Of a stretch of 64,000 nucleotides of DNA, positions 39,674-50,600 are shown piece by piece. The DNA is from Diphasiastrum complanatum. Its lineage: Eukaryota > Streptophyta > Lycopodiopsida > Lycopodiales > Lycopodiaceae. Position 1 is the stretch's first letter; each line of letters starts with the position of its first letter. The translations under genes and the position numbers were made by a program. Below the pieces are notes generated by a model. It was given only the letters and a program-made list of their open reading frames with translations, did not search any database and was not told where the DNA came from. Location: assembly GCA_029204225.1 (NCBI GenBank), contig CM055101.1, positions 6,557,618-6,621,617 of the forward strand, in the 5' to 3' direction.

Positions 39674-41050
39674 GAACAAGGTGGTCCCACCAAATTGTCA
39701 CCACAATGTGTGAAAACGCATTTTGTTGTGGCCCTCCCATTCCATGAGGACATGGGCCACAACGAGGGGGTAAGGGAAACCTTTTTGGCATTCTACGTTG
39801 CCCGTGCGTGAAAATACCCTTAGTATGTCAAGCCTTCTTTTAAGGGTCAAAAGGTTTGTACATATATACGATCGTTTGCTGGTGTTTGTGATCACAACCT
39901 TGGAGGCTTTAAGAGTAGTTCTTATAACCCATCCTTACATGACAAATTTTTTAACAATTGGACATTTTGACATGAGACTTTGTTTTCTTACTAAATGAAC
40001 TTAGCCTTTGACTCTTATATGAATCTCTTCACCCCACCCACTCTAGCCTACTATCTTGCAATTGATGGGTTGTTCTCGACGTGTGACTATACATGTAGTG
40101 GTAAAATCTTAGCCCCTCACAAGTTAATCTGTTTTCGATTGCACATGAGAGCAAGTAGGCCACATGGACCCAATTCTTTGCACACATTGGCAAATCATAG
40201 AAAATGTTCACATTTATTATTTCAAATTTTCAATTTGCATATAAAATTAAGTTGAAACTTTTGCCACATAACAGGTTAAAATATGATGGTTTGATGTAAT
40301 AGGACACAAGAGCACATGAGGTGATTGTTTATGTTGTCGGACCTTGTCTTAAAATGAGATATAAGCCCTTCAATTTGGATATATGTATCCAACACCACCA
40401 CTTGCAAAGACAATGATAGACTCCCATGCAATAAAGACGAGTGGTGGGTTATACGACCAACTTCTTATATGGTATAATATCTCTCAACTGTTGAATCTAT
40501 GGGAGGCCACGATTGTCATTGTATTGGTGGTGTGAAATACGTCGATTTTTCAATTTTGACATGCATAATTTTTTATAACCACAAATATGTGAATAATAGG
40601 CGTTGACATGGAATATAAGATTAGGTCAACATTGGTATGCCGAGCCTTCCCACGAGGGTTACAAGTCCTTGGACATATACATGTCTATTTGTTCGAATGA
40701 TGGTCGGTTTGCTAATGAGAACCTTTTGCCATGTGGTGAGTTAACAAGGTTTTAAACTTACTGACATGTAGTTATGTGTCGGTGATGTGTTGCAGCAGGT
40801 ACGAGGTACAAGTGGCGAACATTTATGCAACTGGCCTTATGTTGCTTGCTTTCCTAAGTGCTTCTAGGATACGAGGTTGGGCTCCCATGATCTATATATG
40901 TATAATAATCAAACATTGTGTATTTGTAAAGCCTTTGGGAAGTGATTTTACACGTGTTGAGGGTAGCCGCTTGAGGTGTGTAAAGCCTTGCACGGGGGGT
41001 TTACTAGACGTAAATTCAGTTTTCAAATTTCTACAAAGAAAACTAAGCGC
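38530..41050. other. Non-coding; (CT)29 tract and a dispersed repeat
   Basis: No gene is recognised. The microsatellite is (CT)n at 39613-39671. The segment 40030-40270 (TAGCCCCTCA, then GCACAT, AATTCT, CACACATT, AAAATGTTCACAT and TTGAAAC blocks) is a diverged copy of 21230-21500, so a dispersed repeat family is present, probably LTR or other retroelement sequence. Confidence 0.45.
39613..39671. repeat. (CT)29 microsatellite
   Basis: A pure CT tract of about 59 bases. Frames crossing it are artefacts. Confidence 0.95.
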
Positions 41051-41054
41051 CTCA

Positions 41055-41240
41055 CAGAACGTAATCTGTGGGGCAAATTTTCTTTTGAGGTAAAAAAAAT
41101 TTTACCTAAAAAAAACAAAGAAAAAAGAATGTGAAAACAGATTTCACGTAAGGGAACCTCAGCCCTTCCGCCCGCGGAAGGCTGTGCGCCCTCGGGCCTT
41201 CGCCTTCGAGCGCACAGCCTTCCGAGGCGGAAGGGCCTCA
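41055..41240. repeat. Two nested palindromes, one AT-rich and one GC-rich
   Basis: AGGTAAAA at 41088 pairs with TTTTACCT ending at 41107, inside looser inverted flanks (ACGTAATCTGT against ACAGATTTCACGT). Immediately after, CCCTTCCGCCCGCGGAAGG with CTGTGCGC (41163-41189) pairs with GCGCACAGCCTTCCGAGGCG with GAAGGG (41210-41235), a 27-base stem with two mismatches around a 20-base loop. The second hairpin is far more GC-rich than its surroundings. It may be a foldback or MITE-like insertion or a structured RNA. No target duplication was identified. Confidence 0.7.
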
Positions 41241-41789
41241 GAGCCTGACCTTCCCCCCCGCATAATAGCCTTGACATTTAAATATATATTTTTAGATTGC
41301 CCTACTTGGGCCATAATGCCCTACTTGAGCATTATGGTTGTGATTCCCTACTCGGGTTGGCACAAGCAAGGTTGTGCTCAAAGCATATGGCTTTATGGTG
41401 GAATAAACTCTTAACAAGGTGCATGTGAATGCATGTGTTTGTAATGAATACAAGAGTATCAATAGTTTTTTACATTTGGAAAAGAATCAACACTAAAAAA
41501 GAAAAAAGAAAAAGTGCATAAGATTTCTAGGAAGCTCTATAGAGCATGTGGCAGCCACTTTTGAGTTTACGCGTCAGAATGAAGCTTACCCTATATCTAT
41601 GGCCTTTTTTACTTCGAAAATGCCGGTCAGAATGAAATCCTTGTCCTTTCACATTCTCATTCACCATGTATTATAACCAGTCAAACACTACAATGATGGG
41701 CTTTGACGCGGAGAACCCTGCAAATGCCAGGTGGCCACATATCTTATGGTTTGTCGGGGTTAGGGTCACAGGTACCCTCTAGTGTCTAG

Positions 41790-42400
41790 TACATGCCCAC
41801 CCTTACACGGCAGTTTTCCTTAACAGCTGTCCTGTCTACTTTGACTGGCGGCTCTGCCTTTCTTTTTGAAATGAGCCCGTCTATGCAGTTCATTGTCTGC
41901 CTTTCAACTGCACGTCAGCCTTCGAGACCGCGCTTGAAGTCTCTGTCTCTTCAAGTTTCAGTAGACGGGCTGTAGTGCCCTTCTTCTCACTTCAAACTGA
42001 AGTTGACGGGCCATGGTCAATCAGTACACGCGGAGAACTTCAAACAACCCCCGGCTCTTGAAGGCACGTGGACTTTTTAATCTGCCACCGTTGGATTTGC
42101 ACAAAAGTAATTATATGCTGCCACGTGTCCACATTAACCGCTAGTAATGTCCTTAGGGAAAGCCATTCTGGCAGGCGACTCTGCCCTTCTTATTGAAATA
42201 GCACGTTTCATGAACCTTTTTGGTAGTTCTTCAACTGCACGTCAGCCTGACGAGACGAGCTATCGCGCTACAGTAGCTGTTCTTCCTCACGCTTCAAATT
42301 GCAACTGACGGGCTCCACCTACCGATCTAGCATTTCAGAATGACGTTGACGGGCTGTACCTACCTAGTTTCCGGTTCGAAATGAAATTGACGGGCTATGG
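41790..42400. repeat. Diverged tandem duplication with recurring TTGACGGGCT
   Basis: Two copies share GGCGGCTCTGCC/GGCGACTCTGCC, TTTTGAAAT/TATTGAAAT and CTTCAACTGCACGTCAGCC (first at 41904, second at 42232, about 330 bases apart). TGACGGGCT or AGACGGGCT recurs at 41963, 42002, 42306, 42343 and 42388. No protein frame is preserved. Confidence 0.55.
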
Positions 42401-45285
42401 TGCTTCAGAAGCATCCTTGCTGCTTGCTTTCGCTTGCTTTTCGTTAATATTTTCTCGCTTTCATTTTCACGCGCTTTCTCTGTTTTCTCTCTCTCTCTCT
42501 CTCTCGGTACTACTTGTTTTGTGTCTGGCATCGCAGAAGCTGCATTGACGCTGGCGATGGCGCCAGATTTAGGCTTCTTTTTCAAAATCTGCTTACCTCA
42601 AACACCATTCTAGATCCGATTACAGTCAAATATTATAAATAGTTACTTTGAGCATCATAGATTACAAATATCCTTAACCTTGCTTCATTCATTCCTGATA
42701 GTATTGCAAGTCTTGCATCGCAAGTATCATAATAGGTTGAGCTTCAAAAAATAGATATCATTCTGTCAACCTTTACCCTTTCTTTGCATTCATTTCTGTT
42801 CTAATCACATATTATTGCATAGGAAATGCTATAATTGGGTCGGACTGCTATGAATTTTTAGCCTTTGTATTTTTCCCTGTTGTAAGCAAATATTATTGCA
42901 TCACAAGCATCGTAACGGGTTTGAGCTGCAAAGGATAGGAATTATTCTATTAGTGTTTACCCTTTCTTTGCTTTTATTCCTGTTCTAATCAAATATTATC
43001 TCATCATTTTGCATACAGCGTTAGTTGGAGCTCTGTCCCTTTACCAGTGCAGACGCTTCACTAACTGTATGCTTCAACAGTATCCGCTTTTACATTTTGT
43101 GATGTGAGTCCTTAGCAGAGGCGGTAAATATTAGGAGGGGAACCAGCGAGGTCAAGGATACATGCATTTATGTGATGATTGTGACGCTTAGGTGGTGAGG
43201 GAATGAGGTGATGCCGCTGGAAAGGTTACATCAAAAGGATCGGCGTTCAAATTTGTGGCTTGTTTTGTTTAGGTGGTGAGCGTTTGAGTTGATGCTGTAT
43301 GGTGAATGTTGAATAGTCAGGGGTTTTTCAGCCAAGGAAGGCGGCACTGACAGGCTATTGACTATGCCTCTTTATGTCACCCGTGAGGTTTCAAAGGTTT
43401 GGATCTATCATCCTTTATCACTTATTTTTCTCTGATTCCGCAAAATTCTCATACTTATCCTCTTATGTATATCTAAGTCGCTCATTTTACTTGCTGGTCT
43501 GACCTCAAGTTAGTTCACAGATGTTGCAGTATCTTTTATCTCACTTCAACTTAACCGAGTTTCCCTTGAAGCTCCTCTTTGATGCAAGCTGTAATTGATT
43601 CTTTTATGAGATCAAAAGCCAATCCATGAGCTTAGGAATGGATCTCTGCAGCAATAATATAATGAACCTAGATATCTGTATCACGAGTTAACCCGCTAGC
43701 AGTTCTCCGGACAAGAAAACAAATGGATTATTTTGGGGGTAGTTGAAACGCTTTCAAAAAGATAACCTTCAGATTAGGACAGCACATACATGCAGGTGAA
43801 GATTCTGCCAAATAAATTCACACCGTTCGGGCTTAAACTGTCCATGCCCTGGCTGATGGCATCGTCATCGGACCTTTGTGATTATAACTTGCAGAAAAGC
43901 TCGTATTATGGTGCGGTTTATGATGGGATGTAATGCAGTGAGGTTAGTACTGTAATCTTCCCCTCAAATTGATCCAAACTCCTGCGTATGATACCAACAG
44001 TCTCTGTTTCATGCTTATTCCATGTAGAGTGTGCAAAGTTTTATTGCAAGTCAGGCTTGTATTAGATGACTAGTGTACGTCTAGGGGATGCAGGCCTCTT
44101 TCAGTGCAGTTGACGTACTGTCTCCTGTTCCTTCACACGCAGGAAGTATACACATGATACCTGTCAGCCTCTTCACTCCAAAGATGGAGTGAGTGGTGGC
44201 AGGGTTGAATTCATCGTGAGGACGGGATTTATTAGGTGCTTAAAAGTCGAAACAAGTTGCCCCCCAAATTAGGAAATGCCAGGCTCTCTCCCTCGGTGGC
44301 TCATCTACCCCAGCGTAGTTTCTTGCAAATTGCCATGTGAATTGGCATTTGTGGCGAGGCTTGTGTGAAATTAGTTAAGGGCAAGTGGGATTGTCAACCA
44401 TAAGAGAAGTAAAATAATAAATGTTGCTAGTTCCACTTCCATTCAAACAACATAATAAAGAAATGTGGATTTATTTTGAGCGAAAGGATACTGTAATGTA
44501 GAGGCTTAACTGCTTACTATCAGCATGAGAAGAAGAAATAGAACATCATGAAAATCGACGCATTTGATCCCTAGAAGTCATCAGTGTATACCAATTTTTT
44601 GAAGATTTAGAATCTATTTGTAATGGTTATTTGTATTGATATCTAGAGCGTTCTTGATTAGAGGTTCTTTCCTTGTTTTTCCATTAATACAACTCGAAAT
44701 GTTTCTTTATGTTATGCTTGTTTTATGATTTTTCTAAGTACTAAAAAGATTGAATGTCCTATGATATCCTTAAGAGTTCCAATATTTGTAGAGGGTCCCA
44801 AGGTGCTCTTATGTGTTTTCAATCTGTAATCCATCTTAATTTGACTTGTTAGCCCTTGGCACAGACACCATCTCTTAGTATGTTTACCACTTTTTGCACT
44901 CTATGAACCTCTTTGAAGGTCATATTCTTAACTTCTCATGCACTTGGTGCTCTCAAAGTCCTTGCAAGTACGTATGCCAAACAAAATGGTACATCAAGCC
45001 CTAGCTTGTTAGGGTTGACACCATTGTTGAACTTTTTTTGCACTAACCAAGCCATATTGCTATCGATTTAGAGATCTAATGTATCAAATTTTGTATTTTT
45101 GTGTCCGCTAAATTTGTAGTTGATGAGCTTCATGTTTTTAAACAATCATTAGGATTGAGCTACTTTTGAAAGAATGATCTAGTTTCGTTAAAAGAATCAT
45201 TTTCAAAGTTGTATTTGGTGTTTATTTCAACAAGTTAACAAATAGTTCAATTATCCACCCGTCATTTGTTAGTATTGCTTCTTGG
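42401..45285. other. Non-coding upstream of IPCS, first exon not located
   Basis: A short (CT)n block at 42485-42505 is followed by GGCGATGGCGCCAGATTT at 42556. It looks like a plant 5' UTR and start context, but it stops after 18 codons (TAG at 42610) and matches nothing. A diverged duplication of about 185 bases occurs (42712-42800 and 42895-42980, both with TGAGCT and CCTTTCTTTGC blocks). I did not find the exon for the expected N-terminus of IPCS. Confidence 0.35.
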
Positions 45286-45289
45286 TTTC

Positions 45290-45362
45290 CAAGAAGAGGC
45301 TCGAACCTGGGACCAAAGAAACTCTGAATGCCAAGCTAACCAATTGGGCAAACCTCGGTTGG
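45290..45362 (-). mobile_element. tRNA-like head of a SINE or degraded tRNA
   Basis: The minus strand has a box-A-like GTTTGCCCAATTGGTTAGC (about 45354-45334). A box-B-like GGTTCGAGCC (45308-45299) follows about 30 bases later, in the sequence GGTCCCAGGTTCGAGCCTC. This is the layout of an RNA polymerase III internal promoter in tRNAs and tRNA-derived SINEs. A clean acceptor stem is not visible, so a decayed SINE is likelier than a working tRNA. Confidence 0.4.
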
Positions 45363-45369
45363 TCATTTG

Positions 45370-46790
45370 TTAAAATGGCAATTGTAGGTCTGAAGGACCT
45401 CAAATCCGAATAGTTTGGTATGATTTAGAGGTAAATAAAGTAAGTAATTTTCATGATGTAAAGTTAGTCAATGATATTGTTCATAAGTGCATGGTTAAAG
45501 GAAGGGTGTAGCAAACAATGGTGATTCCTCACCGCCCTCAGAGCTAATACAAACTCTTCTTACAATAGTTTCTTTGCATCTTGAAAGCTCTATGATGATG
45601 CTTTGTTTTTGTGCTAATGATTTGTGTTTGTTGACTTTTTTGCTTGTTCCAATATCCAGTACGAGCTCAGGCATTCTGTTTTGAATAAATTTATTATTTG
45701 GACTCATGACAAGCTCCTCAAGTGGCATGGATCTTAGATCTACTCACAAACTCAAAGAGATATATATTCAATCAGAAAGTTGGACGTTCAAATGAGTTTA
45801 GAAGAAAATATGCTTTTGGAACATTGTTTTAGGAATTGATATACGAACGGTCTGAGAGGGTGGATCTGAGGACGTCATATGCAAAAATATGCCTTAATTG
45901 GGAGATCCTCCCTCTAGGGAATTTATATTTGCCAGATTTGCAGATTTACTTCATGTCTGAACACTAGAGTTTTTTTTGAAGAGATTTGATTTGTGGATGC
46001 CAAGATGAAATAACTGTAAAATTTTGTCAAACATTTTCTCAAATTGAAGAGTATTCTCACATTTGGGGTTTTGAAATGATTGAAAATCCATTTTTAGGTG
46101 GTTTTAGACTCTAAGGACAAATACATGTGATATTTGCAAACTACAACATTGTTTTTGAGACTAATCGTGCAGTATGAGCTAGGGATGTTGCGTTCCATTA
46201 AGGTTTGCAAAACAAGGAAAAGCTGATTTGGAGGAAAAGAAGCAGCTTGGCTAACTGTAACGCAGATGCATGTGAGATGCAAAAATAGATGAAGTTGCTT
46301 GTGGGTTATTAGTGAATGTGGTAATTTATTTACCATCTAAACTTGAATTAACATTCATATAACACAACCACAATGCTGCAAGTCCTTTTTCTTTCCTTCC
46401 ATACAGGTAATAAGAGGACCTTCAACAAATGGTCTCTCCCCCTTTAAGATATGAGACATAGCCTCATGTTTAATTTGATACACATGTGATTCAGATTCTA
46501 TAGTGGGCTGTACTTGCATGCCACCACTTACTCAGAACAACATCAAACTTAGCTAATTTGTTGTTTTTATTCCAACTTCTTGGAATACGTCCGAATAGAT
46601 AAGGATGCTTCAGAGACTCTTGTCCCAAACTTATGTACCTTGACCATTTGGCATCTCAATTGTATATTGGTAATAAAAAAGAATAGTAGCTAAGTAAATC
46701 TTCTTCACCATGTGAATTTATACTATTATGCAAGGAACCGGTGTTAAATAAGATGAGCACATCACGACCTTCCAGCTTCTCCCTCATGTG
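45370..46790. other. Non-coding, nothing recognised
   Basis: AT-rich sequence with only short frames. The minus-strand frame at 45728-45495 has ordinary composition but no recognisable motif. Confidence 0.4.
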
Positions 46791-46799
46791 TTAACAGTT

Positions 46800-47458
46800 T
46801 ACCATTTGGAAAATGATAAGCTCCATGTCCCTTGGTGGATAGAAAGCAAAATGGTGCCTCTTGAACAATCTTCTACACCGAAATAGGCATGACACATCTG
46901 GTTTCATCATCACTCTTGCTAACTGATAAGTCATCATCACTCTTGTCTGCTTCGAAATTTTTTGCTTGTGCGTCGAGGACAATCCTTTTATAGATGCTTG
47001 CCAAGATAGAAACAAGAAAGTTCGTCCTTCTTGGCCTTTTCCTTCTGCTCAGGTGCTAGGAGAGATGGTCCATAGACCCACTTGGCTGGCTTGTGTTTCA
47101 AGGACCGCTGCATCTGGATAAGATCCTTCTGTGAAGTCTTTTTGATCAGCTTGGGTGTATTTTCTTCAATTGGTAGTTTAATGAGAAGAGAAGCTTTTTT
47201 CAGATGGATTGACTGCATTTCATTTTTGCTGAGCATATAAAAGCCGAGCAACTTTTGTGGATCAATCCTTTTGTGAATCGTTTTTAAAAATTTCATGTCT
47301 TTATCTATTCTAAAAGCATCCCTTTGAATGCCAATAACCCAGGAGAATTTTTCGAATTTGCAAAAATTTAAACCAAGGAAACAGTACGTACTAAAAATAA
47401 TTTTCAATATCCTGTTCCAGAATGTGTTCTGGAACGTGTTCTGTTCTGGAATGGGCAA
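46800..47458 (-). pseudogene. Retroelement gag remnant with a damaged zinc knuckle
   Basis: A 156-codon minus-strand frame (47458-46988) is lysine-rich (RIDPQKLLGFYMLSKNEM, KPAKWVYGPSLLAPEQKEK). It leads into CFYLGKHL, a stop, then KDCPRR just beyond it, which fits a CCHC knuckle with the second Cys changed to Leu. A shifted frame continues to 46791. The family cannot be settled. It lies 230 bases upstream of the first readable IPCS exon, in opposite orientation. Confidence 0.35.
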
Positions 47459-47691
47459 CTATGGTGTGCCCAAGGAAAAAAAAACATTAGAACCATGATC
47501 TGTTCTTAACAGTACTTATTGACATGTCTAACCTCTCTCTTAATCACTTCGGACATGTTCCAATTTCTCATAATATGCTATTTCTGTGAGTTCAACTTTT
47601 GTTTGATGTAACTTTTTAACCATAGTAGCACCTTGAAGTTGGCAAAATGCAATTGCTCTTTTTTAACTGTACCAATTTTGGACTCAATCAG

Positions 47692-50600
47692 ATATGGAAG
47701 AGAATTGCTGCAGAATTTTTTGTAGAATGGCAACTTTTGCTGGAGAAGTGGAAGTTTCTGCTGTTTGGCATTGTCTTTCAGGTGTGAATTCTTATCATTT
47801 TTCTTTCTTCCATGTTCTTCGCAATCAGAATTGTGGAACGGATATAACCATTTACCAAATACTACTGTTAAGTTTTGCAGAATCTAAGAATGTGTGTAAT
47901 CTGTTGTCTTACGTCATCTGTCTGTCCGCCTTTATATATATGAAGAAATTGCTATCTTATGTAAAGTGCATGATCAGTAAAAATTAGCAATCAGTTTAAA
48001 TTTTATAATGCATGCTTCATTATGTTTTACAGTTCTCAAATTAAAATTCATTTGAGCTACTCTCTTGTGTGTGCAAATGTAATGGTTTTCCATCTCTACA
48101 ATTTCTAATAGCCTTCCAGATCCCTCATTAATCTAACGCTGTATTGTAAGAATTGACATCTGGATGTCACACAGTATCAAATGATTGCAAATGTGTATTT
48201 GGTTTGGTGAATTGTAGGCTAAAAGAATCAAATTAGCGGACTTTCATTAAAATTAACCACTGCATTTTGTTTTTCTGTATTTCAAGCCTAATTTTATTTC
48301 ACTGAAAGTTGTTGCTTGCTTATTTGTCTTTTTTGGTAGAAAAGAAGAAACTGCTGCTGTAGGAGACTTTATGGCAAGTCTTGGCTGAAATTGTGCTACT
48401 TATGATTGTAACTAATGTCTGTATCATGTTGACAAGCAATTTATCAGTTCATTTGCTGAACATGATGTTTGAGTTGGTTTGGATTACTTTTGCTTTGTCC
48501 AGGCTGTAGTTGGACCATTCTTTGACTATGATTGGATTGTGGAGAACTTCTTTTGAAGTAGTAGAAGGGATTGGATGCACAACTTGAAGTTAAATTTTTA
48601 TTTATTTGTTTCATTTTCCCTTTCAAACTACTACAGGAAGTATTAATGAGATCTGAACGCCAGTTTTAAAATTGTAAAATGCTTCTATCTTTGTTTCTCA
48701 ATTCTTCATTTGAGAAACTAATATGGAGCTTGATAAGATAATTTGATGTGTGTGATATACTTAAATGGGTAGTCGACATCTTGCAGTACATTCATGGTGT
48801 TTTTGCAAAGGTGGTTCATTATCTACATCGCCCTGCTCCTCTACTTCCAGATATCGGTTTTGTTATTCTTCCAGTAAGTCTGTATCCTTCTTATTTCAGC
48901 CTTGCTTACCTTTTTATTTTCATTAAAATTTTCTAGGGTGAAAGTCTTTGCTGAATATAAAGTGCTCGAGACTACAGTTTTTAAAAGTAAGTTGTCTTTT
49001 TGTAGCTTTACTTTTCTCGTGTTTTCACAGTCAGGGAGCATTTGTATCATCCTACGTTTCTGGCGAGAAGTTTTACGCATTTTTAGGCCAGAAGTTCTCT
49101 TGGTTTAGTTTGAAAAGGTGTTGTTGCCTCATGTGTATCTCCCCACTTTGTACCTTAGAAGTTGCAATGAGTGGTTATGTGGACAGTTGTGACTGTAAGC
49201 TCTGAGCATCCATGAAACGTTTCCTTATCTCATTTTTATGCTCTATGCAGGAGCTTGGGTTGGAAAGGGCTTATATTAGCGAGACACTTTTCAGCTGTAT
49301 ATTCTTCTTGTTTGTACTGGTGTGTGCATATTTTTCTGTATGAGCATTCACAACTTGACCTTTTTGATGCTGCCAAGATACAGCATGCGTCAAACACGTT
49401 CCTATTTTTAGCAGTGGGTGATGTTGCGAAAGTACATGATAGGGATAGTATTTTTTAAACGCAGACAATGTATTTTTTCTGCTTTGCGCACTTAATGATT
49501 CCTAGTGATATTGGGTTTTGCGCAGTGGACATTTCACCCATTCTTATTCAACAAGAAACGATTTTACACAGTATTGTTGTGGCACAGAGTGCTTGCTGTT
49601 TTGGTGGTAAGTCTATGCTTTTATCATTACTAAAGTCGGATGATTTATTACATATTTTCTTTAATTATGTTAGTTTTTTTTGTATAAAAAAATCACTTCT
49701 TTACTTTTTGTAATAATCAATTCTCTCATTCCTTCGTCTAGCATTATGAAAGTCACGGCTGTGTCTTCGATTAGCCAGAAGAACCTTGAGTTTGTATCAC
49801 ACTCTTCAATAAGCTTCTTTTAATACGTGTCACTCTCATTCCTTCAAAGATGTAGCCACATCATACAGTATAGAAATCAACAAAACACTTTTGGTGGTTA
49901 TGTAGAGCTGATTTGTATTGTGCCAAACTGCCAGGTGTATGTTCTACTTTCCTTGGCTAGACTTGAAAGACTAACAAGTAAGCTAGGCATTTTGAAGACT
50001 ATGCTTATATGCTTGGCATTGCCTTTGTGAGGCTTTTAAAAGAGGTTTAAAAATCAGCTTTACGCATATTAGGTGATTTGAAAAAGCCTGGACTTTTCCA
50101 TACTTGCAAAGACTACTTCTAGAATGTAATATGTGCAGACCTTGCGAGAGCTATCCTCTTGTGTGATCCTAGCCATTGTTGTGTTTATCCACACTGTACT
50201 TTATATTACATTAGAAAGTGGGTTATCAGTAATTACAATAATGTGAAAAAAGGGAACCCTATAATGCCAAGCAGTTAGTGGAAATATTCAGCAATGAGAG
50301 AAACACATTTCTTAAAGATTATCTCGAATTTTGTCAAAATAATTCGAATTTCACAATTGAGAGGGTAGTCTTTATGATGTGGGACAACCATTATACATAA
50401 TCAGAATGGTGCAACGGGTTCATCTAATCTTTCCAAATAGGTTAGGAAGTCCTAGGGACGTAAATATAATCAGATGGCGGCTTATGTATCTGGAAAGGTT
50501 TGGAATGACCAAAATTAGCAATCAAATACATTTGTTAGACAAAAGATGAGGTTGCATGTTTGCATTGCTTTATATTTTTAGGTGCCAAGGTAAAAAGATT

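Noticed and set aside
42364-42610. Short plus-strand start (ATGGCGCCAGAT) after a CT-rich leader, and an antisense frame
   Set aside because: The plus frame stops after 18 codons without a usable donor in phase. It does not match the expected IPCS N-terminus, so I did not call it exon 1.
43120-43175. Possible missing IPCS first exon (ATTAGGAGGGGAACCAGCGAG before GTCAAGG)
   Set aside because: The frame resembles I-R-R-G-T-S-E, but no ATG is available in frame before an upstream stop, and the donor is weak.
47173-47200. ATGAGAAGAGAAGC as the IPCS start (M-R-R-E-A)
   Set aside because: No GT donor follows in phase, and it lies inside the antisense gag remnant.
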